NCBI RefSeq assembly: GCF_964340395.1
Contig: NC_135564.1
Location: 20,386,107 to 20,450,106, forward strand
Source: Glandiceps talaboti
Taxonomy: Eukaryota; Hemichordata; Enteropneusta; Spengelidae
DNA length: 64,000 nt
Direction of reading: 5' to 3'
Numbering within the stretch: the stretch's first letter is position 1; each line of letters begins with the position of its first letter. The notes beneath the pieces were generated by a model, which saw nothing but the letters and a program-made list of their open reading frames with translations, was not told the origin of the DNA and searched no databases. Both the position numbers and the translations under genes were made by a program. Of the stretch, positions 25,329 through 34,549 are shown piece by piece.

Positions 25329-25625
25329 CAACTACTTGGTTCCCCCAAGCACTTTCTGTGCTGCAACAATAGGTCCAAGCTGAAACATACCATCTACTTT
25401 GGATGCCATATCTCTCAAGTAGAAGGATGTGAAAGTATTATTAGAATGCCAACAGACTGATTCCATGATTTCCTGGAGGCTGATTCCTGAGAAAAGCAGC
25501 CATGATGTAGCTACTGCTCTTACATCATGAGCCATAATACCAGCTAGTTCATTATCATCTTTGCCAGCTAACTGATGACATAAATGAATTGTCTGTACTA
25601 TCCACCTGGATAGAGATTGACTACT
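25329..25625 (-). pseudogene. DIRS-like tyrosine recombinase, C-terminal catalytic piece (copy 1, truncated)
   Basis: On the minus strand about 98 codons encode the recombinase C-terminus, read from 25625 down to 25332: SRWIVQTIHLCHQLAG, then IMAHDVRAVATSWLL, then SNNTFTSFYLRDM and the end at GGTK. The family places a catalytic Arg in the HDVR block and the Tyr nucleophile in FYLRD, and both are visible. It is cut at 25625 by the tandem-duplication junction, beyond which the same open frame runs on into antisense BEL gag for about 70 more codons. That upstream part is therefore not recombinase. Confidence 0.88.
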
Positions 25626-27089
25626 AGCAAGGCAGAGAAAAGTGCTCCACCAGATACTGAGCATACAGAAGATCAACATGTTATAGAAGATCAAGGTAAC
25701 GCTGCTACAACGGCACAACAGCACTTTCAACAAGAACAAGTGGTGAGCGGAGGAACAAGTTAAGGACTCGGAGCAGATTGTGAACTCACTTCCAGTTGTG
25801 AAATCAGAGCCTGTTGAGACAGTTAATGCAATCAAATAGTCCTGTTAAAACAGAAGTTGACGTGGAACCAGATGATAGCATTTCAAATATAGGAAGAAAG
25901 GGGCATAATAAATCAAGAAAGCATAGTTCTGGTGGTAGTGGAACATCAAGTCGACTTAGTGAATGAAGTAATATGTCTTTAGCTAGTGCTGTGGCCAAGA
26001 GGGCTGCACTGAAAGCTAGGGTTGCAGCACTGAAGGAAAGACAAGCTTTGGAAGAATGCGAAGCCAAGCTGCGCAGGCAACGAGATGAAATTCAAAGAAA
26101 AAAAGATCTGTTTATAGCAGTCAATGCTGAGATTGCTGAAGAAGAAGCTAAAATTAAGGCATATGAACAATATGAAGATGAAGAACAGGACATAGAACAA
26201 TCTGATATATGTTTATCTACGCAAGGGAGAGATGTACATCAGGACAATGACGAAAACATGCATATACAAATGCCTGTTTACAGCAATGACAATGGCAGCA
26301 ATCATGGCAGTAACTATTACACAATGCAAACAGACCTTTCAGCAGTTTTGCAGCATCAGAACTATATGACTAAAGTATTTATGGATTGCAACGACCAGGC
26401 TACATTACCACCACAAACACTACCAGTATTCAGAGGAGATCCATTGAAATACAGGGACTTTGTGATGGCATTTAAAAGTAGAATTGAAGCAAAGACATCA
26501 AGTGATGAAGACAGGCTCTACTATCTGCAGCAGTACACCGCAGATGAATCAGGAGAATTAGTTGCCAGTTGCATCCACATGGATCCAAATAAAGGATATA
26601 AAAGAGCCAGAGACTTGCTGGACAAAAAGTATGGTAACTCCTATGTTATAGGTATGGCATACACCAAAGAGGCAGAACAATGGCCAGATATCAAAGATGA
26701 AGACAAGACAGCAATGTGCAAGTTTGCTGTCTTCCTTGCGAAGTGTGAGAATATGATGGACGGGGAAGTGCATCTGAAAGAACTTGATTATCATAAGAAC
26801 TTACAAATGCTGGTTGACGAATTGCCATACAAAATGAGAGAGAACAATGGCGAAGGAAGACATATGACCTGCTGCAACATAGGCCAGTAGAGTTCAGAGA
26901 CCATGTGCAGTTTGTACAGAAAGAGGCTGATGAAATGTCGAATGCTATATTTGGCAACTTGAATCATGCAACCCAATGAAGGGAAGATGAGTCATTGTGA
27001 AGTCAGGAAGAAGGTCAAGTGCAAGGCCAAAGGGTTCCAGCTTTGCTATCAGCACTGACAGAAATGATAACAAGTCATTGAGAATGACA
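25626..27089 (+). pseudogene. BEL/Pao gag, copy 2 (lacks the first part), disrupted
   Basis: The sequence matches 16019-17482 with very few substitutions (for example, one changes a Lys to a Glu in the LVDKLPYK block). The amino-terminal part is absent because the duplication breakpoint lies inside gag. The 305-codon open frame at 25973-26890 carries the same coiled-coil and DUF1759-type core and ends in the same frameshift, so the lesions predate the duplication. The same small element is inserted downstream. Confidence 0.9.
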
Positions 27090-28053
27090 TAGTCCCCGCT
27101 ATGATTGGGTTTTAAAGATTGGCAGTTTATGTTGTCATTTTCTTGATATCACTACTCTGATCACGCAACAACACTTGTGAACCTAAATCAAACAGACTTA
27201 GAATTATGTTGTGTCTGATCGTTGGACATGGAACATGCCTACTCATGACGTGTCTCCTCATTGGACATGGGACATGTCTACTCTTCAAAATGACGAGATG
27301 GAATAAACCATTCAACAATAAAGGATGGGTCGGGTATGGAGACCTGTTCAAGCATGTCTGAGTTATGGCTTTGGACATGGAAAATTTGCAAACAAAGTGG
27401 CTGCCAGGCAGCCATATTGGATGATATCATGAAGAAAATGGATATACACAATGTATGTCATAGAACACTGTCCTAATACCAACTTTGAATGAGATCTGTT
27501 CACGCATGTCTGAGTTATGGCTTTGGACATAGAAAATTCGCCAAAAATGGCTGCCAGGCAGCCATATTGGATCATATCATGATGGAAATAAATATGCACA
27601 TGTATGTCATAGAACACTGTGCTAATACCAACTTTGAATGACATCTGTTCAAGCATGTCTGAGTTATGGCATTTGGACAGGGGAAATTTGCAAACAAAAT
27701 GGATGATAGGTGGCCATATTGGATCGTATCATGATGAAAATGGATATGCACATGTATATCATAGAACACTGTGCTAATACCAACTTTGAATGAGATCTGT
27801 TCAAACATGTCTGAGTTATGGCTTTAGACAGGGAAAATTTGCAAACAGAATGGCTGCTAGGTGGCCATATTGGATTGTATCATAAAACAAATTGACGTGC
27901 ATATGTATGCCATTGTATGTTGCCCCTGTACCAAGTTTGAAAGAAATCAGTCCAGGCGTCTCCAAGAAACGGCTCCGGACGGACGGACGCATGGACAGAT
28001 CGACGGCACCCAATCCATAAGTCCTCGTCCCGGAATTCGTCCGGCGGGGACTA
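27090..28053. mobile_element. Small non-autonomous element inside BEL gag, copy 2
   Basis: Duplicate of 17483-18446 at an exact 9607-bp offset: same tagtccccgc ends, same four ~150-bp core repeats and same GACGGAC run. It was present before the duplication. Confidence 0.85.
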
Positions 28054-28343
28054 TAATGGCTGTGACTATTGTACAGACAGTACTCACAGACTACAAGAAT
28101 GTGAGAAGTTGACTAGCAAACCGTACAAGGAGAGAAATTGTGCAATTTCTGAAATCAAAAGGGCTTTGCTATGGATGTCTGACAAAGACAAATCATCTTG
28201 TCAAAGACTGTGGCAGTAAGATGACATGTGGAAAATGTAAACGAGAACATCCCACATTGCTGAACCAGGATAGAGCTGAAACCAGCGACACAACAAACAA
28301 GGCTGTTGAACCAGTAGCAGAGAACAGTTTGACAGATAACAAG
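28054..28343 (+). pseudogene. BEL/Pao gag zinc-knuckle region, copy 2
   Basis: Same CCHC knuckle (28061-28102) and second Cys/His cluster as copy 1. Here an open frame of 82 codons (28140-28388) contains CYGCLTKTNHLVKDC and CGKCKREH. It runs a few codons past 28343 into the cargo region and then stops. One extra base near 28297 relative to copy 1 alters the phase downstream. Confidence 0.85.
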
Positions 28344-28384
28344 CCATCGAAGATGACACAGCCCCCGCAGTGGATGTTTGAGAC

Positions 28385-29467
28385 TTAAAGTCCTAGCCCC
28401 AAAAAAAATAAAGTGTGTTTTGGTGGGGACAAAGAAAACAGTATTGCTTTTGCAAATTGCCATGATTTGTCAATTGGATGATAATAATGTGTAACTGGTG
28501 CAGAATCACTAATGATTTTACAATCATTATCACTGTGCTGATAACTTGTTTGTGAAACAGTTCTTTGTAATTTGTCTGATTTACACACCTGTGTCATGCT
28601 ATGGACTCTATATGTAGCTATCTCACAAGTGTTTTTGTGAGTTAATGTTTGTTGTTTTGTTGAATATATCTGTACCTTTTTTAAATGAGGTTTTGTGACA
28701 TTAATTTTAAGTACACATGACAAAGGTTGTGAAACAGTTCTTTGTAATTGGTCTGTTTTACACACCTGTGGCATGCTTTTGACGCTACATGAAGCTGTTT
28801 CACTAGTATATTGTGTTAATGTGTCTTGTTCTGTTGAATACATTTGTACTTCCTTTAAATCAGGGTTCGCGACATTAATTTTACGCGCACATGATCTTTC
28901 TGTTTTTGAGAATTTTTTATTATTATCAACTTTAAGTGTTTGTTTCGTCTTATGTATATACTTTTCTTCAGTTGTACATGTTATGATGGCAGATGAACAT
29001 ATCCCATAATGTGCTGTAAGGTTAAAGGAATCACTTGGACTATTTGTTGTATAGACTAGTGTAGGAGTAATTTCAAAAGCCACACTTGCAAGAGAATCCT
29101 CAGTCAATGTTGATGTTAGTTGTCTTAAATGGGTACAGAGATCATGTATTGTCTTGAAAATGATAAGAACTGCATGTACATCAGGCATTGAATAACCTTG
29201 ATCATTTCTGCTATGAGGATCGAACAAGTGGAACTGGTCATCTTGAGTAAATAATGCCATACCATAGTCTTTCACTATAAGAATACACTGGGATGAAATT
29301 TCTAGAGCACTCTCAAATACACTCTCCATTTTATGAAATTCAATATCAGTGGTAGGAGTAAATTGTTGGATCCTGTACTGGTTTACAAGCATACAGACAC
29401 AACAAAGGCACACACCTTGCACAACAGACATAAATACAATAACAAAGTTCTCAGAACCCGAGAACAC
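28385..29467 (-). CDS. Long open frame with a cysteine-protease-like segment and two internal repeats
   Basis: This is the longest open frame in the window (360 codons). About residues 70-120 read ILIVKDYGMALF and FHLFDPHSRN followed by a hydrophobic helix. That Gly/Ala strand then 'LFDPHSR' is the pattern around the histidine in papain-like (OTU/C76-like) proteases encoded by some animal transposons; the assignment is by motif memory and is uncertain. About residues 190-305 contain two repeats of roughly 59 residues sharing NPDLKEVQMYST/KPHLKKVQIYST and QLQRTVSQ/KLQRTVSQ. The first 45 residues look hydrophobic and cysteine-rich and may not be translated. The true start could be the Met of MESVFE, which lies about 45 codons in. 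The cysteine half of such a protease is not upstream on this strand. A similar piece lies on the plus strand at 29838-30134. Confidence 0.5.
   Translation of the reverse strand: MFSGSENFVIVFMSVVQGVCLCCVCMLVNQYRIQQFTPTTDIEFHKMESVFESALEISSQCILIVKDYGMALFTQDDQFHLFDPHSRNDQGYSMPDVHAVLIIFKTIHDLCTHLRQLTSTLTEDSLASVAFEITPTLVYTTNSPSDSFNLTAHYGICSSAIITCTTEEKYIHKTKQTLKVDNNKKFSKTERSCARKINVANPDLKEVQMYSTEQDTLTQYTSETASCSVKSMPQVCKTDQLQRTVSQPLSCVLKINVTKPHLKKVQIYSTKQQTLTHKNTCEIATYRVHSMTQVCKSDKLQRTVSQTSYQHSDNDCKIISDSAPVTHYYHPIDKSWQFAKAILFSLSPPKHTLFFLGLGL
28549..28900. repeat. Two ~177-bp direct repeats inside the 360-codon frame
   Basis: ttgtgaaacagttctttgta recurs about 177 bp apart (28548 and 28726), each followed by tacacacctgtg. 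The period is 59 codons, so the repetition keeps frame. Divergence between units is moderate. Confidence 0.85.
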
Positions 29468-29609
29468 TCTTCAGTTGAGGAGGTTAAAGTAGGATTTGGG
29501 CACCGTCCCAAATTAACTGCTGGTCTGAACATAGACCACTAGAGAACTAGAGAACACAAAGAGAACAAAAGCAAAGACAACAACCAAAATCTAATAAAAC
29601 ACATGTGAT

Positions 29610-29695
29610 AGGACAGTACATACATAAAATAAAAGACAGGTGATAGGACAGTACATACATAAAATAAAAGACAGGTGATAGGACAGTACATACAT
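29610..29695. repeat. 35-bp tandem repeat, 2.5 copies
   Basis: Units aggacagtacatacat plus aaataaaagacaggtgat start at 29610, 29645 and 29680. The third is partial. Confidence 0.95.
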
Positions 29696-29837
29696 TATTA
29701 GAAACTTGTCCTAGAACTCACTACAATATTATAAGTTGTACCAAGGATACAAACACTTGAAAGAACTAGAAATAGAAAGTTCAATTGTCTTAGTTTATAT
29801 TTCAAATTACTGACTAGGTATTAGCAATAAAACAATC

Positions 29838-30134
29838 ATGGGAATGTGTGTCCAACAATACAGGCAGTCTGTAGGAAGTTTTTATTCTGTGCACTACATG
29901 ATCAATGTAAAATTAACAAAGATATTGTCCTTCTGCTGCGCTTGTATTCTTCACCTTTACTTGTATTATAATTATTACACCAGGATGTTGCTCCTGCTTG
30001 GAGGTGATATAGAAACAAACCCAGGTCCTCCAACACCAAAACAGACTTGCCCTGGTAAATTTGCAATTATTGGTAGTATACATCAAGGTTCACCCCAATT
30101 TTTGATTACTGAATCTGGTGCATGTCATTCATAA
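29838..30134 (+). CDS. Short frame with a 2A-like ribosome-skipping motif and a protease-like N-terminal piece
   Basis: The frame has a hydrophobic stretch (about residues 25-45), then LLLLGGDIETNPGPP. GDIETNPGP fits the D-x-E-x-N-P-G-P 2A consensus, which makes ribosomes skip the bond before the last Pro. 2A motifs are known at the amino end of several transposon proteins of marine invertebrates. After the motif the frame reads IIGSIHQGSPQF and ...GACHS, then stops. The G-S-x-H-Q-G block resembles the beginning of the transposon-encoded cysteine-protease-like domain whose other half I see on the minus strand at 28385-29467. Thus one protein may have been split by an inversion. The stop at 30132 makes this copy non-functional as a full protein. 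Confidence 0.6.
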   Translation: MGMCVQQYRQSVGSFYSVHYMINVKLTKILSFCCACILHLYLYYNYYTRMLLLLGGDIETNPGPPTPKQTCPGKFAIIGSIHQGSPQFLITESGACHS

Positions 30135-31520
30135 AAATTAATTGAAAACAATTCATTTCCCTTTATTTCTCTAAAATTTGATATCCTTTTAATTTTCATG
30201 AATGGAAAATGATTTTTCATCCAAATTTGCCGGAAATACGTACATTTTTAATGTGACGAATTTGGGCTAAGAATAACCGAATACGTTCAGTGCAAATGTG
30301 CAGTAACAAACATGGCTGCCACATTGGAGCTACCTCGTGGTACTACGATCGCGATTCACATCCAAACGTGATCATTTAGGACATAAATTTTACCATGGAA
30401 CCGTACCGGAGTAGTTATTTCTAAAGAACATGTATACATTTTAGGATTTTGTTCGTATTTATCGATACAATGTGAAAATTGCCGTGACATCGTACATCGT
30501 ATGCGTACTGTATTACGTATACGGGAAGGCTTGGAAATTACCGGTTTGATATACCCGGCCATAGAAACTACCAACATACCGTCTTCTACTTTACGACGGT
30601 ACTACATTTACTGTTTTTGTTTCGGCTACCATTGTTATAATCAAGGCGATAAATAAGTTCATAAATGATGATAGACGCAGTGTCGCTGTTCACTTCCTTC
30701 ATTAACGGCATTGAATAGAATCTCTTGAAGACGTTCACATCAAAACAAAGGGGCGCTGAACGCAAACAGAGGGGCGGTCCATGAAAACAGAGGGGCGGTG
30801 CGCCCCTCAAAAACCCCTCGTGGAGAACACTGATAATGTAGGGTTAAACTTACAACGGAATCTACTGTATCGTGGAGAATGGAAGAAATTTTGTGCGAGC
30901 ACTACAATTCATGAATGAAATCTAAAGCACATACGTCATCAGCCTCTTTTTGGATAACGTTGGCGATCTTGCACAATATTCTCAGATTTGGATTCACACT
31001 ATTAGACATATTCATATATTAGACGAATTGGATAGGGACCAAATAATTCTCAAAAAGTACAATAAACCGTTTTCCGGCCATATTTGATGATTTTGATAAA
31101 CAAATATGCATACTTGCGCTTACAACTTTCATTTAAAAGCTTTATTTACACACATACCATTTACCACAAATGTACAATTATGATTGGCACAGCATGAAAT
31201 GCATTGTATGTAATGAAGTGTGCACTAGTTTTCATACTGGTACAAAGCGCATTGACAATAAAGATTAACAATTATCCAAAGCACATTGACAATAAAGAAT
31301 AATAATTCTCCTTACCTTTTATTGATGCAGATATAAAAAACAAAAGTCACTCTTACAAACATCCGAATCTAATCTGAATTTGAATTCGATAATCTAAATT
31401 TGAATTCGATGATTGCAATTCTGAACCCATGTTCATACACATGTACAATTTACTCTACAAATTATTGTTACAGACATGTGAAATATTTTAAATGTTTGTA
31501 AATCAGCTAAACCACATCGC
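30135..31520. other. Non-coding part of the copy-2-only block
   Basis: No supported gene. Near 30750-30800 the word aaacagaggggcgg and variants occur three times, ending in a small inverted repeat (gggcggtgcgcccc). The word cattgacaataaagaataa occurs twice near 31250-31300. Confidence 0.5.
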
Positions 31521-31559
31521 ATCCAAAAGAAAATCAGCGTGCATATGTAACTCATATCT

Positions 31560-31722
31560 AATTATGAATGTACCAATTTTGGAAGGAATCGGTCCATGAT
31601 TGTCTGAGATATGGCTGAGGACGGACACAAGCATGCATGCACGGACGGACGCACGGATGCACACACGCACGGACAGAACCCAATTTATAAAGCCCCCGCC
31701 TCGGACTTCGTCCGACGGGGGC
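31560..31722. mobile_element. Terminal segment of a pearl-like non-autonomous element
   Basis: It contains aatcggtccatg, gtctgagatatggct, GACGGAC-type tetranucleotides and a terminal stem-loop, agcccccg / cgggggct. This is the same architecture as the right end of the element at 17483-18446, with a different sequence between. An open frame starting at 31611 runs through it into the protease sequence. The repeat-derived part of that frame (rich in Thr-Asp-Gly-Arg) is not native protease. Confidence 0.75.
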
Positions 31723-31735
31723 TAACAAGACTAGT

Positions 31736-32253
31736 GAAAAGTCAGTACGTGGATGTTACATGTCAGTATGCAGAGACTAAAGATCTGTTAGGGATACTGG
31801 TTATACTACCAGTGGTGCTGAGATGTAAATCAAGTGCATCTGTGCAGACATATGCATTCCTTGACAATGGAAGTGATGCAGTATTCTGTACAGAGGCAAT
31901 AAGGCAGCAACTAAATACCGGAGGTCAGAAGACAAAGCTTAACGTACACACAACGACAGAGACTAAAGTAGTAAATAGTTACATACTGAAGGGGCTGGAA
32001 GTCACCGACTTCGATGGAAATAAATGTTATACAACTTCCAGCAACTTATACACATATTAAAATACCTGTGTCGAAGAAGGACATTGTTAAACAAGAAGAC
32101 ATAACAAGATGGCCATATTTGCGCAATATACATTTGCCAAGTATTAATGCAGATATTGGCTTGCTGATAGAAATCAATGTACCTAAAGCATTAGAACCAT
32201 GGGAAGTCATCAACAGTCAGGATGACGGACCGTATGCAGTCAAACTTTACTAG
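31736..32253 (+). pseudogene. BEL/Pao pol: aspartic protease and linker, copy 2
   Basis: The frame reads LLGILVILPVVL, then the active-site block FLDNGSDAVFC (D-x-G type loop of the DUF1758 protease that processes gag-pol), then LKGLEVTDFDGNK. At about 32018-32060 the frame ends by a one-base shift and continues in the next phase (KIPVSKKDIV, DITRWPYL, ADIGLLIEINVPKALEPW), ending at a stop at 32251. These segments are standard between protease and reverse transcriptase in BEL/Pao. The protease Asp is present but the frameshift kills the polyprotein. Confidence 0.88.
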
Positions 32254-32269
32254 GATGGGCTGTAAATAG

Positions 32270-32945
32270 ATGGGGGCCGGAGAAGTTGCAGAGCGGGTAT
32301 CAGTGAATAGGATCCAAGTTAATGTACAGATAGAGCAACAACTTGCAAGCTACTTCAACCAAGAATTCAGCAAAAAGGCCATAGATGACAAACCAGGGAG
32401 ATCTGTTGAAGATACCAAGTTCATGCACATTATGATGAACAATACTAAATGTGAAGACGGTCATTATCAGGTGCCTTTACCATCTGAAACGAAGATTTGC
32501 ACGGGATCACCAATATCATGAAGATAACAAGGTATTTATGGAAACTATCATAAATAAAGGCTATGCTGAAAAGATACCAGATCAAGAACTCAAAGGTGAA
32601 GATGGAAAGAAATGGTACATACCACATCATGGGGTGTACCACCCACAGAAAAGGAAGATTGGAAAGGACAGCTGAAGACAGCAAGAAGTGTTACCGACCA
32701 GAGGTCACCAATACAATACAAAATAACTTCTATGTTGATGACATGTTGAAATCTGTGTCAACAAATGAGCAAGGAGTATCACTATCTAGAGACTTAAATA
32801 AAATATGCAAACAAGGAGGCTTCAGACTGACTAAATGGATAAGTAACCACCGGGCCTGTATTGGAGTCCATTCCTGAAGAAGAAAGAGCAAAAAAAGTGA
32901 AGAATTTAGACTTGGACCAAGATAACCTGCCTATGGAGAGAGCAA
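32270..32945 (+). pseudogene. BEL/Pao pol: reverse transcriptase remnant with internal deletion, copy 2
   Basis: Pieces are in order but in different phases. The RT leader (DDKPGRSVEDTKFMHIM, GHYQVPLP) is followed, after a small deletion and shift, by FARDHQYH, KGYAEKIPDQELKG and WYIPHHGVYHPQK. Then the sequence jumps to NNFYVDDMLKSVS and FRLTKWISN. YVDD is the catalytic motif C, but the fingers/palm region between the HHGVYHP block and YVDD, including motif A, is missing. After a stop near 32876 SIPEEERAKKVKN-like sequence appears in another phase, and the RNase H domain is absent. It cannot make active enzyme. Confidence 0.88.
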
Positions 32946-33946
32946 GGAGACTGTCAACTAACTGATAAACCATTATTCAAATTGGTATGCCTTGAAGAAA
33001 GCAGTGGCATGGATTCTCAGAATAAAACAGAATTTGACAGGAAAATGCAAGAACACTCAGACTACAAACAAGAAGAGACTGACATCTGTGTTTCTCAGTG
33101 TGAAAGAGCTTCAGGATGCTGAATGTGCAATTATTAGTATTGTACAACTAGAGGCTTTCAAGGAAGAAATATCTGTCTTGAAGAAACACAAAGAATCAGA
33201 GAAAAGAGCAGTAAAACGCACCAGCCCAGTGTACAAGTTAGATCCAGTGCTGGGAGAAGACGGACTTGCTGAGGGTAGGAGGGAGGTTAGGCCGCCAATC
33301 AGCATTGCCTGAGAAAGTAAAACACCCATTAATTTTACCAAAGGAAGCGCACATATCCAAACTTATTCTACGAGACATTCATGAGACTATAGGTCATCTC
33401 GGTAGAAACTGTATGATCTCCAAACTGCGTGAAAAGTATTGGATACTGAGAGCAAACACAGCAGCAAAGAGACTAATCAACGAATGTGTTACATGTCGAA
33501 CACTACACCCAAAGACAAGAGGGCAGGAAATGTCAGACCTACCAATTGATCGTGTAACATCAGATGAACCACCATTCACCAAAGTGGGTGTAGAGTACTT
33601 TGGCCCAATAGAGGTCAAACTAGGATGCAGCATTGTTAAGAGATATGGGGTAGTATTTACCTGTCTAGCAATTCAAGCAGTTCACATCGAGAAAGCTGAC
33701 TCATTAGACACTCGACTCATGTATTAATGCATTGAGAAGATTTATAGCCAGAAGAGGAGTAGTGAAAGTAATATGATCAGACAATGGTACCAATCTGGTT
33801 GGTACTCAGAGAGAATTGAAGAAAGAAATTGGTAATTGGAATCAAGCGAAGATAAAGGGATTTCTGCTGAGAAAGGAAATTGATTGGATATTCAACCCAC
33901 CATCCGGATCACATTTCGGTGGTGTATGGGATTATAAGGCTGCAGC
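32946..33946 (+). pseudogene. BEL/Pao pol: integrase (zinc-binding and core), copy 2
   Basis: At 32992-33250 a pre-integrase segment reads KKAVAWILRIKQNL and SPVYKLDPVL. At 33266-33727 the H-H-C-C zinc domain (HETIGH ... CVTC) and the start of the core (VEYFGPI, KRYGVVFTCLAIQAVHIE) follow. After a stop the core goes on in another phase: SDNGTN and NPPSGSHFGGVW to about 33940. The three acidic positions of the DDE integrase read E (VEYFG), D (SDNG) and D (GGVWD), instead of D, D, E. An in-frame TGA precedes SDNGTN. No 3' LTR was found downstream; a pearl-like fragment starts at about 33990. Confidence 0.88.
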
Positions 33947-33989
33947 ATCTACACACGCAATGCTCATTTTAACAGCTTGGTGAACAAGC

Positions 33990-34163
33990 TGATGGACATG
34001 ATGAACAAACACCAGACATGAAATTAAAACATATGCATATGTATGCCATTGTATGTATAGCCCCTGTGCCAAGTTTGGAAAAAATCGGTCCAGGCAACTC
34101 CAAGAAATGGCTCTGGACGGACGGAAGGAAGGAACCCAATCTATAAGTCTGGCAGGGACTATT
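33990..34163. mobile_element. Pearl-like element 3' fragment
   Basis: aaatcggtccaggcaactcc, then ggacggacggaaggaagg and ataagtctggcagggacta. This is similar to the right end of the element at 17483-18446 (ccaggcgtctccaag, GACGGAC, ggggacta). Only the 3' part is visible. Confidence 0.75.
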
Positions 34164-34500
34164 TAAAGAGTTTTGACCAAAAAGACACATTTTTATACCT
34201 AATTTGCATATCAGTGTTTTGATCATCATATCATGAACAATTTTTCATCTAAACACAAGCTGCTAATTTAGGAATTGTAGATTTTTGACCAAAAGACACA
34301 TTTTAAAGCATACTTTGCATATCAATAATGGGATCAACATGTCATGAAGAATTCTGAACACCTCTAAGAATGTTCGAACCAAATTCAGATTGATCTCCTT
34401 TCTTCACATCATATAATGATATGTTGTTCATATTATATAATATGTTCACATCATATAATGATATCTTCACATCATATAAGGATATATTTGCATTATATAT
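34164..34500. repeat. Two tandem copies of a ~120-bp dispersed repeat, then an AT-rich short repeat
   Basis: ttttgaccaaaa(a)gacacattt occurs at about 34170 and 34288. Each is followed by tttgcatatca and (at)atcatgaa. The same module occurs once near 60220. From 34405 the word cacatcatataa is repeated three times. Confidence 0.8.
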
Positions 34501-34549
34501 TGACTGAAATGGTCAATGCATTGTATTCTATAGACCTAAGACAGCTGCA

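Larger units (their letters stand above)
16019..25625. repeat. Tandem segmental duplication, copy 1 (9607 bp)
   Basis: 16019-25625 is nearly identical to 25626-41352 apart from indels. The offset is 9607 bp at the left end and 15727 bp at the right end. Changes in offset are explained by two blocks missing here (3386 bp at 18735/18736 and 2711 bp at 18844/18845), one extra 25-bp minisatellite unit in copy 2, and small differences in a C run and a TTA run. Substitutions are few, so the duplication is young. The left edge lies inside BEL gag; the right edge lies inside the DIRS-like recombinase. Confidence 0.96.
28344..31729. mobile_element. 3386-bp block present only in copy 2, bounded by taacaag
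   Basis: Copy 1 passes directly from taacaag to actagtg, whereas here 3386 bp lie between taacaag at 28337-28343 and taacaag at 31723-31729. The right end is a stem-loop ending cgggggct (31715-31722), and agcccccg occurs near the left end at about 28360, so an element with 8-bp inverted ends may make up most of the block. The block holds a 360-codon minus-strand frame, a short tandem repeat and a plus-strand 2A-like frame. Either copy 1 lost it between the direct repeats or it inserted into copy 2 making a 7-bp duplication. The extra bases between taacaag and agcccccg favour loss. Confidence 0.7.

Noticed and set aside
25332-25835. 167-codon minus-strand frame as a complete recombinase
   Set aside because: Only the part up to 25625 is recombinase; the rest is antisense gag joined by the duplication breakpoint.
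31611-32060. Protease gene starting at 31611
   Set aside because: The first 40 codons come from the GACGGAC-rich end of a small element; the protease reading begins at about 31736.
15136-33990. Complete BEL/Pao element with LTRs
   Set aside because: No sequence upstream of the gag start recurs downstream of the integrase, so LTRs cannot be shown.
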